Shown here one piece after another: positions 45,401 to 51,592 of a stretch of DNA of 64,000 nucleotides; within the stretch, counting starts at the first letter, position 1; the number at the start of each line of letters is the position of its first letter. Under the pieces are notes generated by a model. It had not been told where the DNA came from and did no database searches. It saw nothing but the letters and a program-made list of their open reading frames with translations. The stretch is from Candidatus Pantoea formicae. Lineage in GTDB: Bacteria; Pseudomonadota; Gammaproteobacteria; Enterobacterales; Enterobacteriaceae. The DNA lies in contig NZ_VWXD01000007.1 of assembly GCF_011752625.1 (NCBI RefSeq), positions 124,001 through 188,000 on the forward strand, in the 5' to 3' direction. The translations under genes and the position numbers were made by a program.

Positions 45401-46076
45401 TCCGGCGCGAACCTGGACCGCGGAAAACTCAGTGGGGATTGGTGGTGCTTACATGTGCGTGTACGGCATGGAAGGACCAGGCGGTTACCAGTTTGTCGGG
45501 CGCACGATGCAGATGTGGAACCGCGATCGGCAGACCGCGGCGTTCACGCAACCTTGGCTGCTGCGTTTCTTCGATCAAATCCGGTTTTATCCGGTCAGTG
45601 CAGACGAATTACTGACGATTCGTGAGCGCTTCCCGTGGGGTGACTATCCGCTGCGTAGCGAAGAGGGCAAATTCCGCCTCGCAGATTATCAGGCAATGCT
45701 GGTGGAACAGGCTGGGGAAATCGACGCCTTCCAGCAACAGCGTCAGCAGGCATTCGATAGCGAATTGGCGCGGTGGCGTGCTGAAGGGCAATTCACCTTT
45801 GATAGTCAGTTGCAGGAACAAAGTACCGAAGAGATTACGATACCTGCGGGTTGTAGCCCGGTAGAGAGCCAGGTGGCAGGTAGCGTGTGGCAATGGTTGG
45901 TTGACGAAGGCAGTGACATTGAAGCGGGGGCCACAGTTGGCATTCTCGAATCAATGAAGATGGAAATCCCGATCGTGGCGCCGGTGAGCGGAAAAATCCA
46001 TAGCCTCTATCGCCAGGCCGGGCAGCAAGTGCAGGCGGGTCAGTTACTTATGGTGATCGATTCTTCTGCGACATAA
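42477..46076 (+). CDS. guanidine carboxylase (urea carboxylase family)
   Basis: This 1199-residue biotin enzyme has a biotin carboxylase domain (residues about 1-450; ATP-grasp STAGGGGIGMQ, then EVNTRLQVEHGVTEM), a central carboxyltransferase region of KipA/KipI type (about 460-1090, with GPDGPSLGGFVCP and YNPARTWTAENSVGIGGAYM) and a C-terminal biotinyl domain with Lys1161 in ESMKMEIP. It carboxylates guanidine, or urea, at the expense of ATP. The guanidine riboswitches and CgdA/CgdB-like genes favour guanidine. The carboxyguanidine product would be deaminated to allophanate. No allophanate hydrolase gene follows. Confidence 0.95.
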   Translation: MIDRVLIANRGAIAVRIIRTLQAMNIRAIAVYAEADRHARHVRLADEAWSLGDGQVRDTYLNQQKILEIAAQSGAQALHPGYGFLSENPEFVTRCEAAGVQFLGPTAEQMAAFGLKHRARALAQENQVPLLPGSSLLTSLDEARVMAGQIGYPVMLKSTAGGGGIGMQRCDDATQLDVAFTRVKRLAGNNFADDGVFLEKFIAQARHIEVQIFGDGAGNVMALGERDCSAQRRNQKVMEETPAPGLSDAVRAELQATAVRLACAVNYRSAGTVEYVYDDASQQFWFLEVNTRLQVEHGVTEMVYGVDLVHWMVALAQQQLPLLNTLQPVANGHAIQVRLYAEDPAKQFQPSAGLLSHVQFPTESENATLRIDSSVDTGMEVSPFYDPMLAKVIVHAASREVALHSMAQVLDATELYGIETNLLWLRHLCSLPEVQQGRIITATLGGVQWQPPTLDVLSGGTLTTVQDAPGRVGYWHVGVPPSGPFDRRAFQLGNRLLNNDAQAAGLEITLRGPTLRFNQACSFVITGAPIAAQLDQQTLTMHQIVSAQAGQTLTLGDISEGCRSYLLLAGGLNTPRYLGSRSTFTLGKFGGHAGRALRAGDVLHLADPQVLATADLPGELVPELNGEWQLRVIYGPHGAPTFFTDEDIAEFFAAEWQVHYNSSRTGIRLIGPKPTWARSDGGEAGMHPSNIHDNAYAFGTVDFTGDMPVILGPDGPSLGGFVCPATVIEADLWKLGQLKAGDRVRFLPIDLNSADQLAQAEREAIIKLQSAPLTVNAALPLIDPLMHHQVAENGRPSLSVRAAGDRFLLVEYGDLMLDIALRFRVHALMQQLEAHPLPGQLELTPGIRSLQVHYDAQRCARSELLAQILHIDRALGDLSEAAVPSRTVWLPLSWDDEACREAITRYSQSVRPNAPWCPSNIEFIRRINGLESIDEVKEIVFSAAYLVMGLGDVYLGAPVATPLDPRHRLVTTKYNPARTWTAENSVGIGGAYMCVYGMEGPGGYQFVGRTMQMWNRDRQTAAFTQPWLLRFFDQIRFYPVSADELLTIRERFPWGDYPLRSEEGKFRLADYQAMLVEQAGEIDAFQQQRQQAFDSELARWRAEGQFTFDSQLQEQSTEEITIPAGCSPVESQVAGSVWQWLVDEGSDIEAGATVGILESMKMEIPIVAPVSGKIHSLYRQAGQQVQAGQLLMVIDSSAT

Positions 46077-46113
46077 GTAAGAATAAAAAATAATCAGTAA
46101 TCAGGCAGCAAAG

Positions 46114-46150
46114 CCGGGGATTTGACCCATACTAAGAGTCCCGGTTTATT
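46114..46150 (+). terminator. possible terminator of the guanidine operon
   Basis: CCGGG (46114-46118) pairs with CCCGG (46140-46144), followed by a T-rich run. The loop is long (21 bases), so this is only a moderate candidate. Confidence 0.45.
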
Positions 46151-46185
46151 GTTGCATTGCTCTGACATCTTTTCGCAGTGTGCAA

Positions 46186-46247
46186 CAGGCTGTGTCCCGT
46201 AACGGTCTTATAAAAACAATGCTTAGACTGGTTCGGGATACAGCCTG
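46186..46247. repeat. long inverted repeat of unknown function
   Basis: CAGGCTGTGTCCCG (46186-46199) and CGGGATACAGCCTG (46234-46247) form a 14-base inverted repeat with one G-T mismatch around a 34-base AT-rich centre. It sits between the carboxylase gene and yiaG. It lacks a T-run, so it is not a simple terminator. It might be a structured RNA, an mRNA element or a trace of a mobile element. Confidence 0.55.
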
Positions 46248-46325
46248 ATTTGGCCGGTTTCAGCGCCTGGTGGCGCTTACCTCTCTACTTTCACGTGCTT
46301 CATAGTGAGTTTTAAGGAGTTCTCT

Positions 46326-46622
46326 ATGGAAATAAAAGATCCAATGGTCGAGTTGCTTAGTAGCCTTGAGCAGATTGTTTTGACACGTGACGCGCAGCAA
46401 TCCGTATCAGAAATATCACTCAATCAGGTTTCAGTTCCCGAGCCGCAGCGTTTACGCGAAATGACCGGCATGCAGGTGGATGAGTTCGCCCGCGTGATGG
46501 GGGTGAGCGTTTCATCTGTAAAAAGCTGGGAGGCGCAACGTACGCGCCCATCCGCTACGGCACGTAAACTGATGAAGTTGTTGCAAGCAAACCCGTATTT
46601 GGGGCGGCAACTGCTGGAGTAA
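46326..46622 (+). CDS. yiaG: helix-turn-helix protein YiaG
   Basis: This 98-residue protein matches E. coli YiaG (MEIKDPMVELLSSLEQIVL) and carries a HigA/Xre-type helix-turn-helix (MTGMQVDEFARVMGVSVSSV, then KSWEAQRTRPSATARKL). It is a predicted DNA-binding regulator with no known target. No toxin gene adjoins it, so it is not evidently an antitoxin. AAGGAG six bases before the ATG fixes the start. A strong terminator follows. Confidence 0.9.
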   Translation: MEIKDPMVELLSSLEQIVLTRDAQQSVSEISLNQVSVPEPQRLREMTGMQVDEFARVMGVSVSSVKSWEAQRTRPSATARKLMKLLQANPYLGRQLLE

Positions 46623-46643
46623 GTTCGACTATCGGTTCTCTGA

Positions 46644-46667
46644 CCCGCCTGCACGGCGGGTTTTTTT
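46644..46667 (+). terminator. Rho-independent terminator of yiaG
   Basis: CCCGCC (46644-46649) and GGCGGG (46655-46660) pair around TGCAC, followed by seven T residues. Confidence 0.9.
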
Positions 46668-47260
46668 CAGCTCAATCCCCCGTATTTCGCTGCCTGTTTC
46701 ACAAACCAACTCTCCGGTACGCTGTGCGGCGGCTGCGCCAGTTGCCCGATACCGTGCTGAATAATTTGCTCGGCCTGGGTCCACAATTGCTTATCGCCTT
46801 CATTTAACAACTGAATCTGAATCTGCTTTTCCACTAGATAGATACGGGCAAAGTGTGGATCGAATTGTACGATGGCGCGGGTATTATCGATGATATCCGC
46901 CAGCTTGATGGTTTGCGCTTCAGGTGAGGCTTGAGCGGTATGCCGGAAGTGCGCCAGTTTGCGCGCGGCGCGGTTCTTCGCATCAGGCTGGGCGCTGTCC
47001 GTGAGCATATCGACCAGTTGGGCGACGCGTGAGCCAAAGTGACTTTCAATATCCTGTAACGTGCTCGGTGTATCTTCTACCGTGTCATGCAGCCAGGCGG
47101 CGGCAATCATCTGTTCATCATTGCTGACGCTACGTACCAATTCTGCCACCGCAGCAGGATGCACAATATAGGGCTCATCGGTATATTTGCGGCGCTGTCC
47201 CGCAGCGGCATGGGCCTGCGTGGCATAACGGCGCGCTTGCTCTTCCAGTGAATCACGCAT
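46667..47260 (-). CDS. HD-domain protein, small alarmone-hydrolase (Mesh1)-like
   Basis: This 197-residue protein has the metal-binding pattern of the RelA/SpoT hydrolase domain: His34 (YIVHPAAVAELV), His58-Asp59 with Glu62-Asp63 (AAWLHDTVEDT) and Asp122 with Asn126 (KLADIIDNT). Such stand-alone domains hydrolyse (p)ppGpp or, in Mesh1 relatives, other 3'-phosphorylated nucleotides. No synthetase domain is attached. The variation in KLADIIDNT against the usual KLADRLHNM leaves the substrate open. It is transcribed away from ohrR and may share its control region. Confidence 0.75.
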   Translation of the reverse strand: MRDSLEEQARRYATQAHAAAGQRRKYTDEPYIVHPAAVAELVRSVSNDEQMIAAAWLHDTVEDTPSTLQDIESHFGSRVAQLVDMLTDSAQPDAKNRAARKLAHFRHTAQASPEAQTIKLADIIDNTRAIVQFDPHFARIYLVEKQIQIQLLNEGDKQLWTQAEQIIQHGIGQLAQPPHSVPESWFVKQAAKYGGLS

Positions 47261-47290
47261 AAATCATTCTCCTGAAGAAAAGTCGCTTGC

Positions 47291-47313
47291 AATTATCTAG
47301 CGCGCTATCTATA
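47291..47313. promoter_or_regulatory. OhrR-type operator upstream of ohrR
   Basis: AATTATCTAGCGCGCTATCTATA contains a perfect TAGCGCGCTA palindrome. A closely related sequence precedes ohr at 47844-47868, so both probably bind the OhrR repressor; the first would give autoregulation. Confidence 0.65.
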
Positions 47314-47322
47314 TTCAATTGC

Positions 47323-47787
47323 ATGAACAGTAATCAAGATGACAAAAAAGTGCAGCAGACGCCACTCCAGTTAGATCAGCAGCTCTGTTTCGCGCTGTAT
47401 TCGGCAAATCTTGCGATGCATAAAGTCTATCGCCAGCTGTTGGCCCAGTTGGAAATTACTTACCCACAGTATTTGGTGATGCTGGTGTTGTGGCAACAAG
47501 ACGATGTGACGGTCTCGGAGATTGGCGAACAGCTGTTTCTCGATTCCGCCACCTTGACGCCACTGCTGAAGCGTTTAGAGAGTGCGGGTTTGTTACGCCG
47601 TCAGCGTTCTCGTGAGGATGAGCGTCAAGTTGTCGTTACCTTAACGGATGAAGGACGAGCGTTGCGTGAAAAAGCGCAGACGATTCCTGAAGCGGTGCAG
47701 TGCGCTTCGTCCTGCGACGACGACACCATGGCTGCGCTGAAAAGCCAGTTGGATGATCTGCGCGCCAATCTCAATCGAGCCAAGTAA
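47323..47787 (+). CDS. ohrR: organic hydroperoxide-sensing repressor OhrR
   Basis: This 154-residue MarR-family protein carries the sensing cysteine at position 22 (LDQQLCFALYSANLAMHKVY), the winged-helix segment and VVTLTDEGRAL. Oxidation of the cysteine by organic hydroperoxides releases it from DNA. I chose ATG 47323, as it matches the family N-terminus; an earlier in-frame start would run through the operator. It precedes ohr. Confidence 0.95.
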   Translation: MNSNQDDKKVQQTPLQLDQQLCFALYSANLAMHKVYRQLLAQLEITYPQYLVMLVLWQQDDVTVSEIGEQLFLDSATLTPLLKRLESAGLLRRQRSREDERQVVVTLTDEGRALREKAQTIPEAVQCASSCDDDTMAALKSQLDDLRANLNRAK

Positions 47788-47843
47788 AGCATTAGGGATG
47801 TCGCAAGGGCGGCATCCTGGATATCAAGGTAAATACTGCACAT

Positions 47844-47868
47844 AATTATATAGTGCGCGATTATATAG
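47844..47868. promoter_or_regulatory. OhrR-type operator upstream of ohr
   Basis: AATTATATAGTGCGCG followed by ATTATATAG resembles the site at 47291-47313 (AATTAT-TAG-GCGC core) and lies about 20 bases before the ohr ATG. Confidence 0.65.
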
Positions 47869-47887
47869 CGAATAAAGTGAGGTTATT

Positions 47888-48316
47888 ATGTCTTTAGAGA
47901 AAGTTGTTTATACCGCAAAAGCTAAAGCTACTGGCGGCCGTGATGGTCGCGCGACTTCTTCTGACAATGTGCTGGATGTGAAGCTGGGCGTACCTAAAGA
48001 GATGGGTGGGGCTGGCGGTGAAGTTACTAACCCAGAACAGCTGTTCGCGGCGGGTTATTCAGCGTGTTTCCTCGGTGCGATGAAGTTTGTGGCTGGCCGC
48101 GACAAAATCGCCATGCCAAAAGACGCGTGGATTGAGGGTGAAGTGGGTATCGGTCCTATCCCAACCGGTTTTGGTATTGAAGCCAAGTTGAATATTCACC
48201 TGCCAGCAATGGACGCAGCTGAAGCACAGAAGCTGGTTGATGCGGCACACATTGTTTGCCCGTACTCTAATGCGACGCGCGGTAATATTGATGTGACACT
48301 GAACATCATCAGCTAA
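47888..48316 (+). CDS. ohr: organic hydroperoxide reductase Ohr
   Basis: This 142-residue OsmC/Ohr-family enzyme has the catalytic cysteines at 60 (AAGYSACFLGAM) and 124 (HIVCPYSNATRGN). It reduces organic hydroperoxides to alcohols in the cytosol with lipoyl-dependent regeneration. It is preceded by an OhrR-type operator and followed by a terminator. Strong codon bias suggests high expression. Confidence 0.97.
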   Translation: MSLEKVVYTAKAKATGGRDGRATSSDNVLDVKLGVPKEMGGAGGEVTNPEQLFAAGYSACFLGAMKFVAGRDKIAMPKDAWIEGEVGIGPIPTGFGIEAKLNIHLPAMDAAEAQKLVDAAHIVCPYSNATRGNIDVTLNIIS

Positions 48317-48332
48317 TGCCGTTGTGATGATA

Positions 48333-48359
48333 AAAAGGGGCTCCGTCAGGAGCCTTTTG
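48333..48359 (+). terminator. Rho-independent terminator of ohr
   Basis: GGCTCC (48339-48344) and GGAGCC (48349-48354) pair around GTCA, followed by TTTT; adjacent A and T runs extend the stem. Confidence 0.85.
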
Positions 48360-48528
48360 TCATTTGATGGGGTCGGAACAACAATTGTCTGGTCTTACCA
48401 TTGGTTAAATGTTCTACTGCTGCGCTGCACGCACCCTCATTGCCGTTCCGGTTCAGATTCGTCCCGTTCCTGCTTGTTGCTTGTGCATTTCTCTCTCACG
48501 GACGAACTCTATTGACTTTAAATAGTCA

Positions 48529-48545
48529 CATTTAAGGTTGGTTTA
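48529..48545 (+). promoter_or_regulatory. possible PhoP box upstream of eptB
   Basis: CATTTA and GGTTTA are spaced 11 bases start to start, resembling the direct-repeat PhoP site (T/G)GTTTA-N5-(T/G)GTTTA, although the first half is imperfect. It lies 30 bases before the eptB ATG, and eptB belongs to envelope remodelling, so the link is plausible. Weak evidence. Confidence 0.3.
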
Positions 48546-48574
48546 TTGACACCGGGTCAGGAATGAATAATTAG

Positions 48575-50266
48575 ATGAATTATATTAAAGGTTTAACGCA
48601 GCAAAAGCTGTCCCTTTTGCTTGCGCTCTATCTCGGCATCTTGTTGAATTTGCCGATTTTTTATCGCCGTTTTGACGGCTTCTTAACGAAATCCTCGCTC
48701 TCTGATTGGTTGTCTGCGGTCGCAGAAGTGACGGCGGCAGTGCTGCTGACCTTCTTCCTGATGCGCTTGTTGTCGCTAGGGGGGAAGTGGGCCTATCGCG
48801 TTTTGGCCAGCTTGTGTGTGGTGATTTCTGTCGCTGCGGCCTATTACATGGCCTTCTTTAACGTCGTGATTGGCTATGGCATCGTCGCTTCGGTGATGAC
48901 GACTGACGTTGACCTCTCTAAAGAGGTGATTGGTGTCCATTTTGTGTTGTGGATGGTGCTGGTCAGTGCTCTCCCGTTGCTGATGATTTGGCGCAATAAT
49001 TTGAGCCAAACCTTGATTGAACAGCTGAAAACGCCGGGTCAGCGTCTAAAACCTACCGTGATTTTATTGTTGAGCGTGGCGCTGGTGTGGCTGCCAATTC
49101 GCTATTTCGACAAGCTGCAGAAGGTCAATGAAGAGATCACCAATATTGATCTGCCGAGTTATGGCGGGGTGGTGGCGCACTCTTATTTGCCTTCCAACTG
49201 GATTGCCGCATTAGGGCTGTTTGCCTGGACCAAAGTCGATGAAGAGATGGATGGCGCAGAGCTGCTGGATCCGGCCAAAAAGTTCACCTACGTCGCACCT
49301 CCGGGTATTGATGATACCTATGTGGTCTTCGTGATTGGTGAAACCACGCGTTGGGATCATATGGGTCTGCTGGGTTATGATCGCGACACCACGCCGAAGC
49401 TGTCGAAAGAGAAGAATCTGGTGGCGTTCCGTGGAGAATCTTGCGATACCGCGACCAAGCTGTCACTGCGCTGTATGTTTGTGCGCGAAGGCGGCACCAT
49501 GGATAACCCCGGACGCACGCTGAAAGAGCAGAACGTTTTTGCGGTGATGAAAGAGCTGGGCTTCACCTCTGAGCTGTTCGCCATGCAGAGTGAAGTGTGG
49601 TTCTACGATAACGCCGATGTGAATAATTTCTCGTTCCGCGAGCAGATTGGTTCTGAGAAGCGTAATCAGGGCAAGGCGGTGGATGACATGTTGCTGGTGC
49701 CAGAGCTGCAAGCGTCGCTGCAACGCTTCCCGAAAGGTAAGCATGTGGTGGTGTTGCACACCAAAGGCTCTCATTACCTTTATTCACAGCGTTATCCGCG
49801 CAGCTTCGCCCGTTATCAGCCTGAGTGTATGGGCGTGGATGAGACGTGCAGTAAGGCGCAGTTGATTAACGCTTATGACAACTCGATTTTGTATGTAGAT
49901 ACCATGCTGGATAGCGTGCTCGATCAGTTGCGCGATAAGAAGGCGATTGTGTTTTATGCCGCTGATCATGGTGAGTCGATCAGCGAGAATATGCACTTGC
50001 ACGGCACCCCGCGTGAGATGGCACCGCCGGAGCAGTTCCGCGTACCGATGATGGTGTGGGCTTCTGACAAATATCTGGCGGATCCGACCAACCGCAGCAA
50101 TTTCGAGCGCCTGCAAGCGCAGCAGCGCGTAGGGAAAACCCATCGTCATGTTGAGTTGTTCGATACCATTTTAGGCTGTCTTGGCTACAGTTCGCCGGAT
50201 GGTGGGATTAAAGCGGCGAATAACTGGTGCCAGGCACCGGCGGCGACGCCAGCTAAAACGCTGTAA
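48575..50266 (+). CDS. eptB: Kdo2-lipid A phosphoethanolamine transferase EptB
   Basis: This 563-residue inner-membrane protein has the length of E. coli EptB. Its N-terminal part (about residues 1-180) holds five hydrophobic segments, and the rest is a periplasmic sulfatase-like domain with nucleophile Thr in IGETTRWDHMGLLGYDRDTTP and metal-binding YAADHGESISEN. It adds phosphoethanolamine to the outer Kdo of lipopolysaccharide, changing surface charge. The position next to tRNA-Pro and dppA matches the E. coli order. Confidence 0.95.
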   Translation: MNYIKGLTQQKLSLLLALYLGILLNLPIFYRRFDGFLTKSSLSDWLSAVAEVTAAVLLTFFLMRLLSLGGKWAYRVLASLCVVISVAAAYYMAFFNVVIGYGIVASVMTTDVDLSKEVIGVHFVLWMVLVSALPLLMIWRNNLSQTLIEQLKTPGQRLKPTVILLLSVALVWLPIRYFDKLQKVNEEITNIDLPSYGGVVAHSYLPSNWIAALGLFAWTKVDEEMDGAELLDPAKKFTYVAPPGIDDTYVVFVIGETTRWDHMGLLGYDRDTTPKLSKEKNLVAFRGESCDTATKLSLRCMFVREGGTMDNPGRTLKEQNVFAVMKELGFTSELFAMQSEVWFYDNADVNNFSFREQIGSEKRNQGKAVDDMLLVPELQASLQRFPKGKHVVVLHTKGSHYLYSQRYPRSFARYQPECMGVDETCSKAQLINAYDNSILYVDTMLDSVLDQLRDKKAIVFYAADHGESISENMHLHGTPREMAPPEQFRVPMMVWASDKYLADPTNRSNFERLQAQQRVGKTHRHVELFDTILGCLGYSSPDGGIKAANNWCQAPAATPAKTL

Positions 50267-50352
50267 GTGTTTTCTGGAACGTGTTGAGCGGCAGGGGTTT
50301 TTGCCCTGCTGCTTGCTTTCCAGGCGATCGGGCGGATTTTACGGAAAAGGGA

Positions 50353-50381
50353 TTGACGCTCCCAAGGGGGAGCAGTAATAT
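50353..50381 (+). promoter_or_regulatory. promoter of tRNA-Pro
   Basis: TTGACG (50353-50358) and TAATAT (50376-50381) are separated by 17 bases. A GC-rich discriminator (TCGCCCCC) follows, typical of stringently controlled stable-RNA promoters. Confidence 0.8.
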
Positions 50382-50391
50382 TCGCCCCCAT

Positions 50392-50468
50392 CGGCGAGTA
50401 GCGCAGCTTGGTAGCGCAACTGGTTTGGGACCAGTGGGTCGGAGGTTCGAATCCTCTCTCGCCGACCA
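50392..50468 (+). tRNA. proM: tRNA-Pro, anticodon UGG
   Basis: This 77-base cloverleaf has acceptor stem CGGCGAG/CTCGCCG, D-loop AGCTTGGTA, anticodon loop TTTGGGA (positions 34-36 TGG), T-loop TTCGAAT and an encoded CCA end. The sequence matches E. coli proM as I recall it. In E. coli the tRNA next to dppA is proK (CGG), so the type of tRNA-Pro at this locus differs. Confidence 0.97.
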
Positions 50469-50476
50469 TATTTAAG

Positions 50477-50505
50477 AAACCTGCTTGAAAAAGCAGGTTT
50501 TTTTT
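50477..50505 (+). terminator. Rho-independent terminator of tRNA-Pro
   Basis: AAACCTGCTT (50477-50486) and AAGCAGGTTT (50491-50500) pair perfectly around GAAA and are followed by more T residues. Confidence 0.95.
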
Positions 50506-50596
50506 CGTCTGTCGATCGCGGAGCCGGTGCTGTTGGGGTGATATTCGATCCTGTGCGTGTTTTCAAAAGCCAAACCGGTGCAGTCAGGATGAAATA

Positions 50597-50683
50597 CGGG
50601 GCCGCTGCGTAAAGTCGCTGTCTCGTCCCTGATCGCTCGGCACACGCCATCCTTGGCGTGTGACGCTTTACTCCGCGGCCCCG
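50597..50683. repeat. composite palindromic element A
   Basis: An 87-base element bounded by the perfect 9-base inverted repeat CGGGGCCGC / GCGGCCCCG, with an inner pair GTAAAG / CTTTAC and a central 8-base hairpin CACACGCC / GGCGTGTG (50641-50662). The nested symmetry suggests a structured mobile or regulatory repeat. No coding potential is supported. Confidence 0.65.
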
Positions 50684-50788
50684 CATTCCCTCCTTCATTT
50701 GATTCCATGCGTGCTGTTAAATGAAAACATGCTGCTGCTTATGTGTGCGCTGCTTTTCAAAACAGCGGCACAATTGCTGATGAGCGAT

Positions 50789-50964
50789 GGGAAGGCGGCT
50801 CGGGGAGCAAAGCGTCCGCCGCAGGACAAAAATGCCGGGAGCATTTTTGCACAACGCGAAGCGTTGCCCGCTTGCGGGCGAGCCCCAAGGATGGGGCGAG
50901 TACATGCGGCGGTAGAGGCTACAGGGATGTATTTACGCCGTCTTTGCGATCGAGCCGCCTTCCC
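50789..50964. repeat. composite palindromic element B
   Basis: A 176-base element bounded by a perfect 14-base inverted repeat (GGGAAGGCGGCTCG / CGAGCCGCCTTCCC) with an inner GCAAAG / CTTTGC pair. Inside are four consecutive hairpins: AAAAATGC/GCATTTTT, CAACGC/GCGTTG, GCCCGC/GCGGGC and GCCCC/GGGGC. This looks like a small palindrome-rich non-autonomous repeat. Open frames through it are symmetry artefacts. Confidence 0.7.
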
Positions 50965-51592
50965 TGAGCAACGCAGGTAACCAAAAGCAATAAAACCTAC
51001 TATTGCCCTTCCCATCCAAATAACCGCCACTACCCATCATTATTCCCACTTTACCGACTCAACCCCACACCCAATCAACCCTACAAGCTTAATTCGCGAC
51101 ACATTCTTCTTATGACCGCTTTTTGCTTTTTGCTGATTTCTTATGCCATTACGCCAGCATATTTCGCTGCCTGAACGTCATAACGCACGGGGAATCGTTC
51201 AGATAATCGACATTTACCAATAAGTTTTGTGTGTTTTTTAGCGGTGATAATCACTGTCATTTGACTGCATAGCCAGATAATCACGCGGCATTGAGCGCTT
51301 TATCACCTTTTTTAATTTTGGCTCTGCGCAATAACCCTGTTTTTTATCGTTGCTTGCACTTACTCACACTCTGTGTAAATAACCCCACCTTGTATTGACG
51401 TTCTTTGCAACTGTTGACAAATTGATGCGTCAATAAGGTGTAGAGACGGCGTTGCTTTACCGGTTCCACGGCGTAAGCGCAGCACATAATAACCGCTCAC
51501 ATTTTGGTCACCTTTAAATGACCTGCCCGAACCGCATAAAAAAATCAGAGGTCGGGCGACGCACACAACATCACATCACAATGGAGCAAAAC
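50965..51592 (+). other. dppA upstream region and leader
   Basis: This 628-base AT-rich stretch has no supported gene. It holds the promoter region of dppA, which I could not place with confidence. It also contains an imperfect hairpin (CACCTT-ATTGACG at 51386-51400 pairing with CGTCAAT-AAGGTG at 51428-51440, GT bulge) and a CA-rich leader segment before the dppA start. Confidence 0.5.
51561..51582 (+). promoter_or_regulatory. CA-rich target for the GcvB small RNA in the dppA leader
   Basis: CACACAACATCACATCAC and the bases around it form an unbroken C/A-rich stretch next to the GGAG ribosome-binding site. In E. coli and Salmonella the G/U-rich R1 region of GcvB pairs with such a site to repress dppA. 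The sRNA itself is not in the window. Confidence 0.6.

Noticed and set aside
46326..46622. yiaG as an antitoxin of a HigBA-type pair
   Set aside because: No toxin gene adjoins it on either side; the preceding gene is the carboxylase and the following gene is an oppositely oriented HD-domain protein.
50185..50698. Small leftward frames over the tRNA-Pro gene
   Set aside because: They translate the tRNA and its terminator; such GERGFEPPTHWSQT-like peptides are a known artefact of tRNA antisense reading.
50660..51030. Open frames across palindromic elements on both strands
   Set aside because: Both strands are open because of GC-rich symmetry; no ribosome-binding sites, no domain features.
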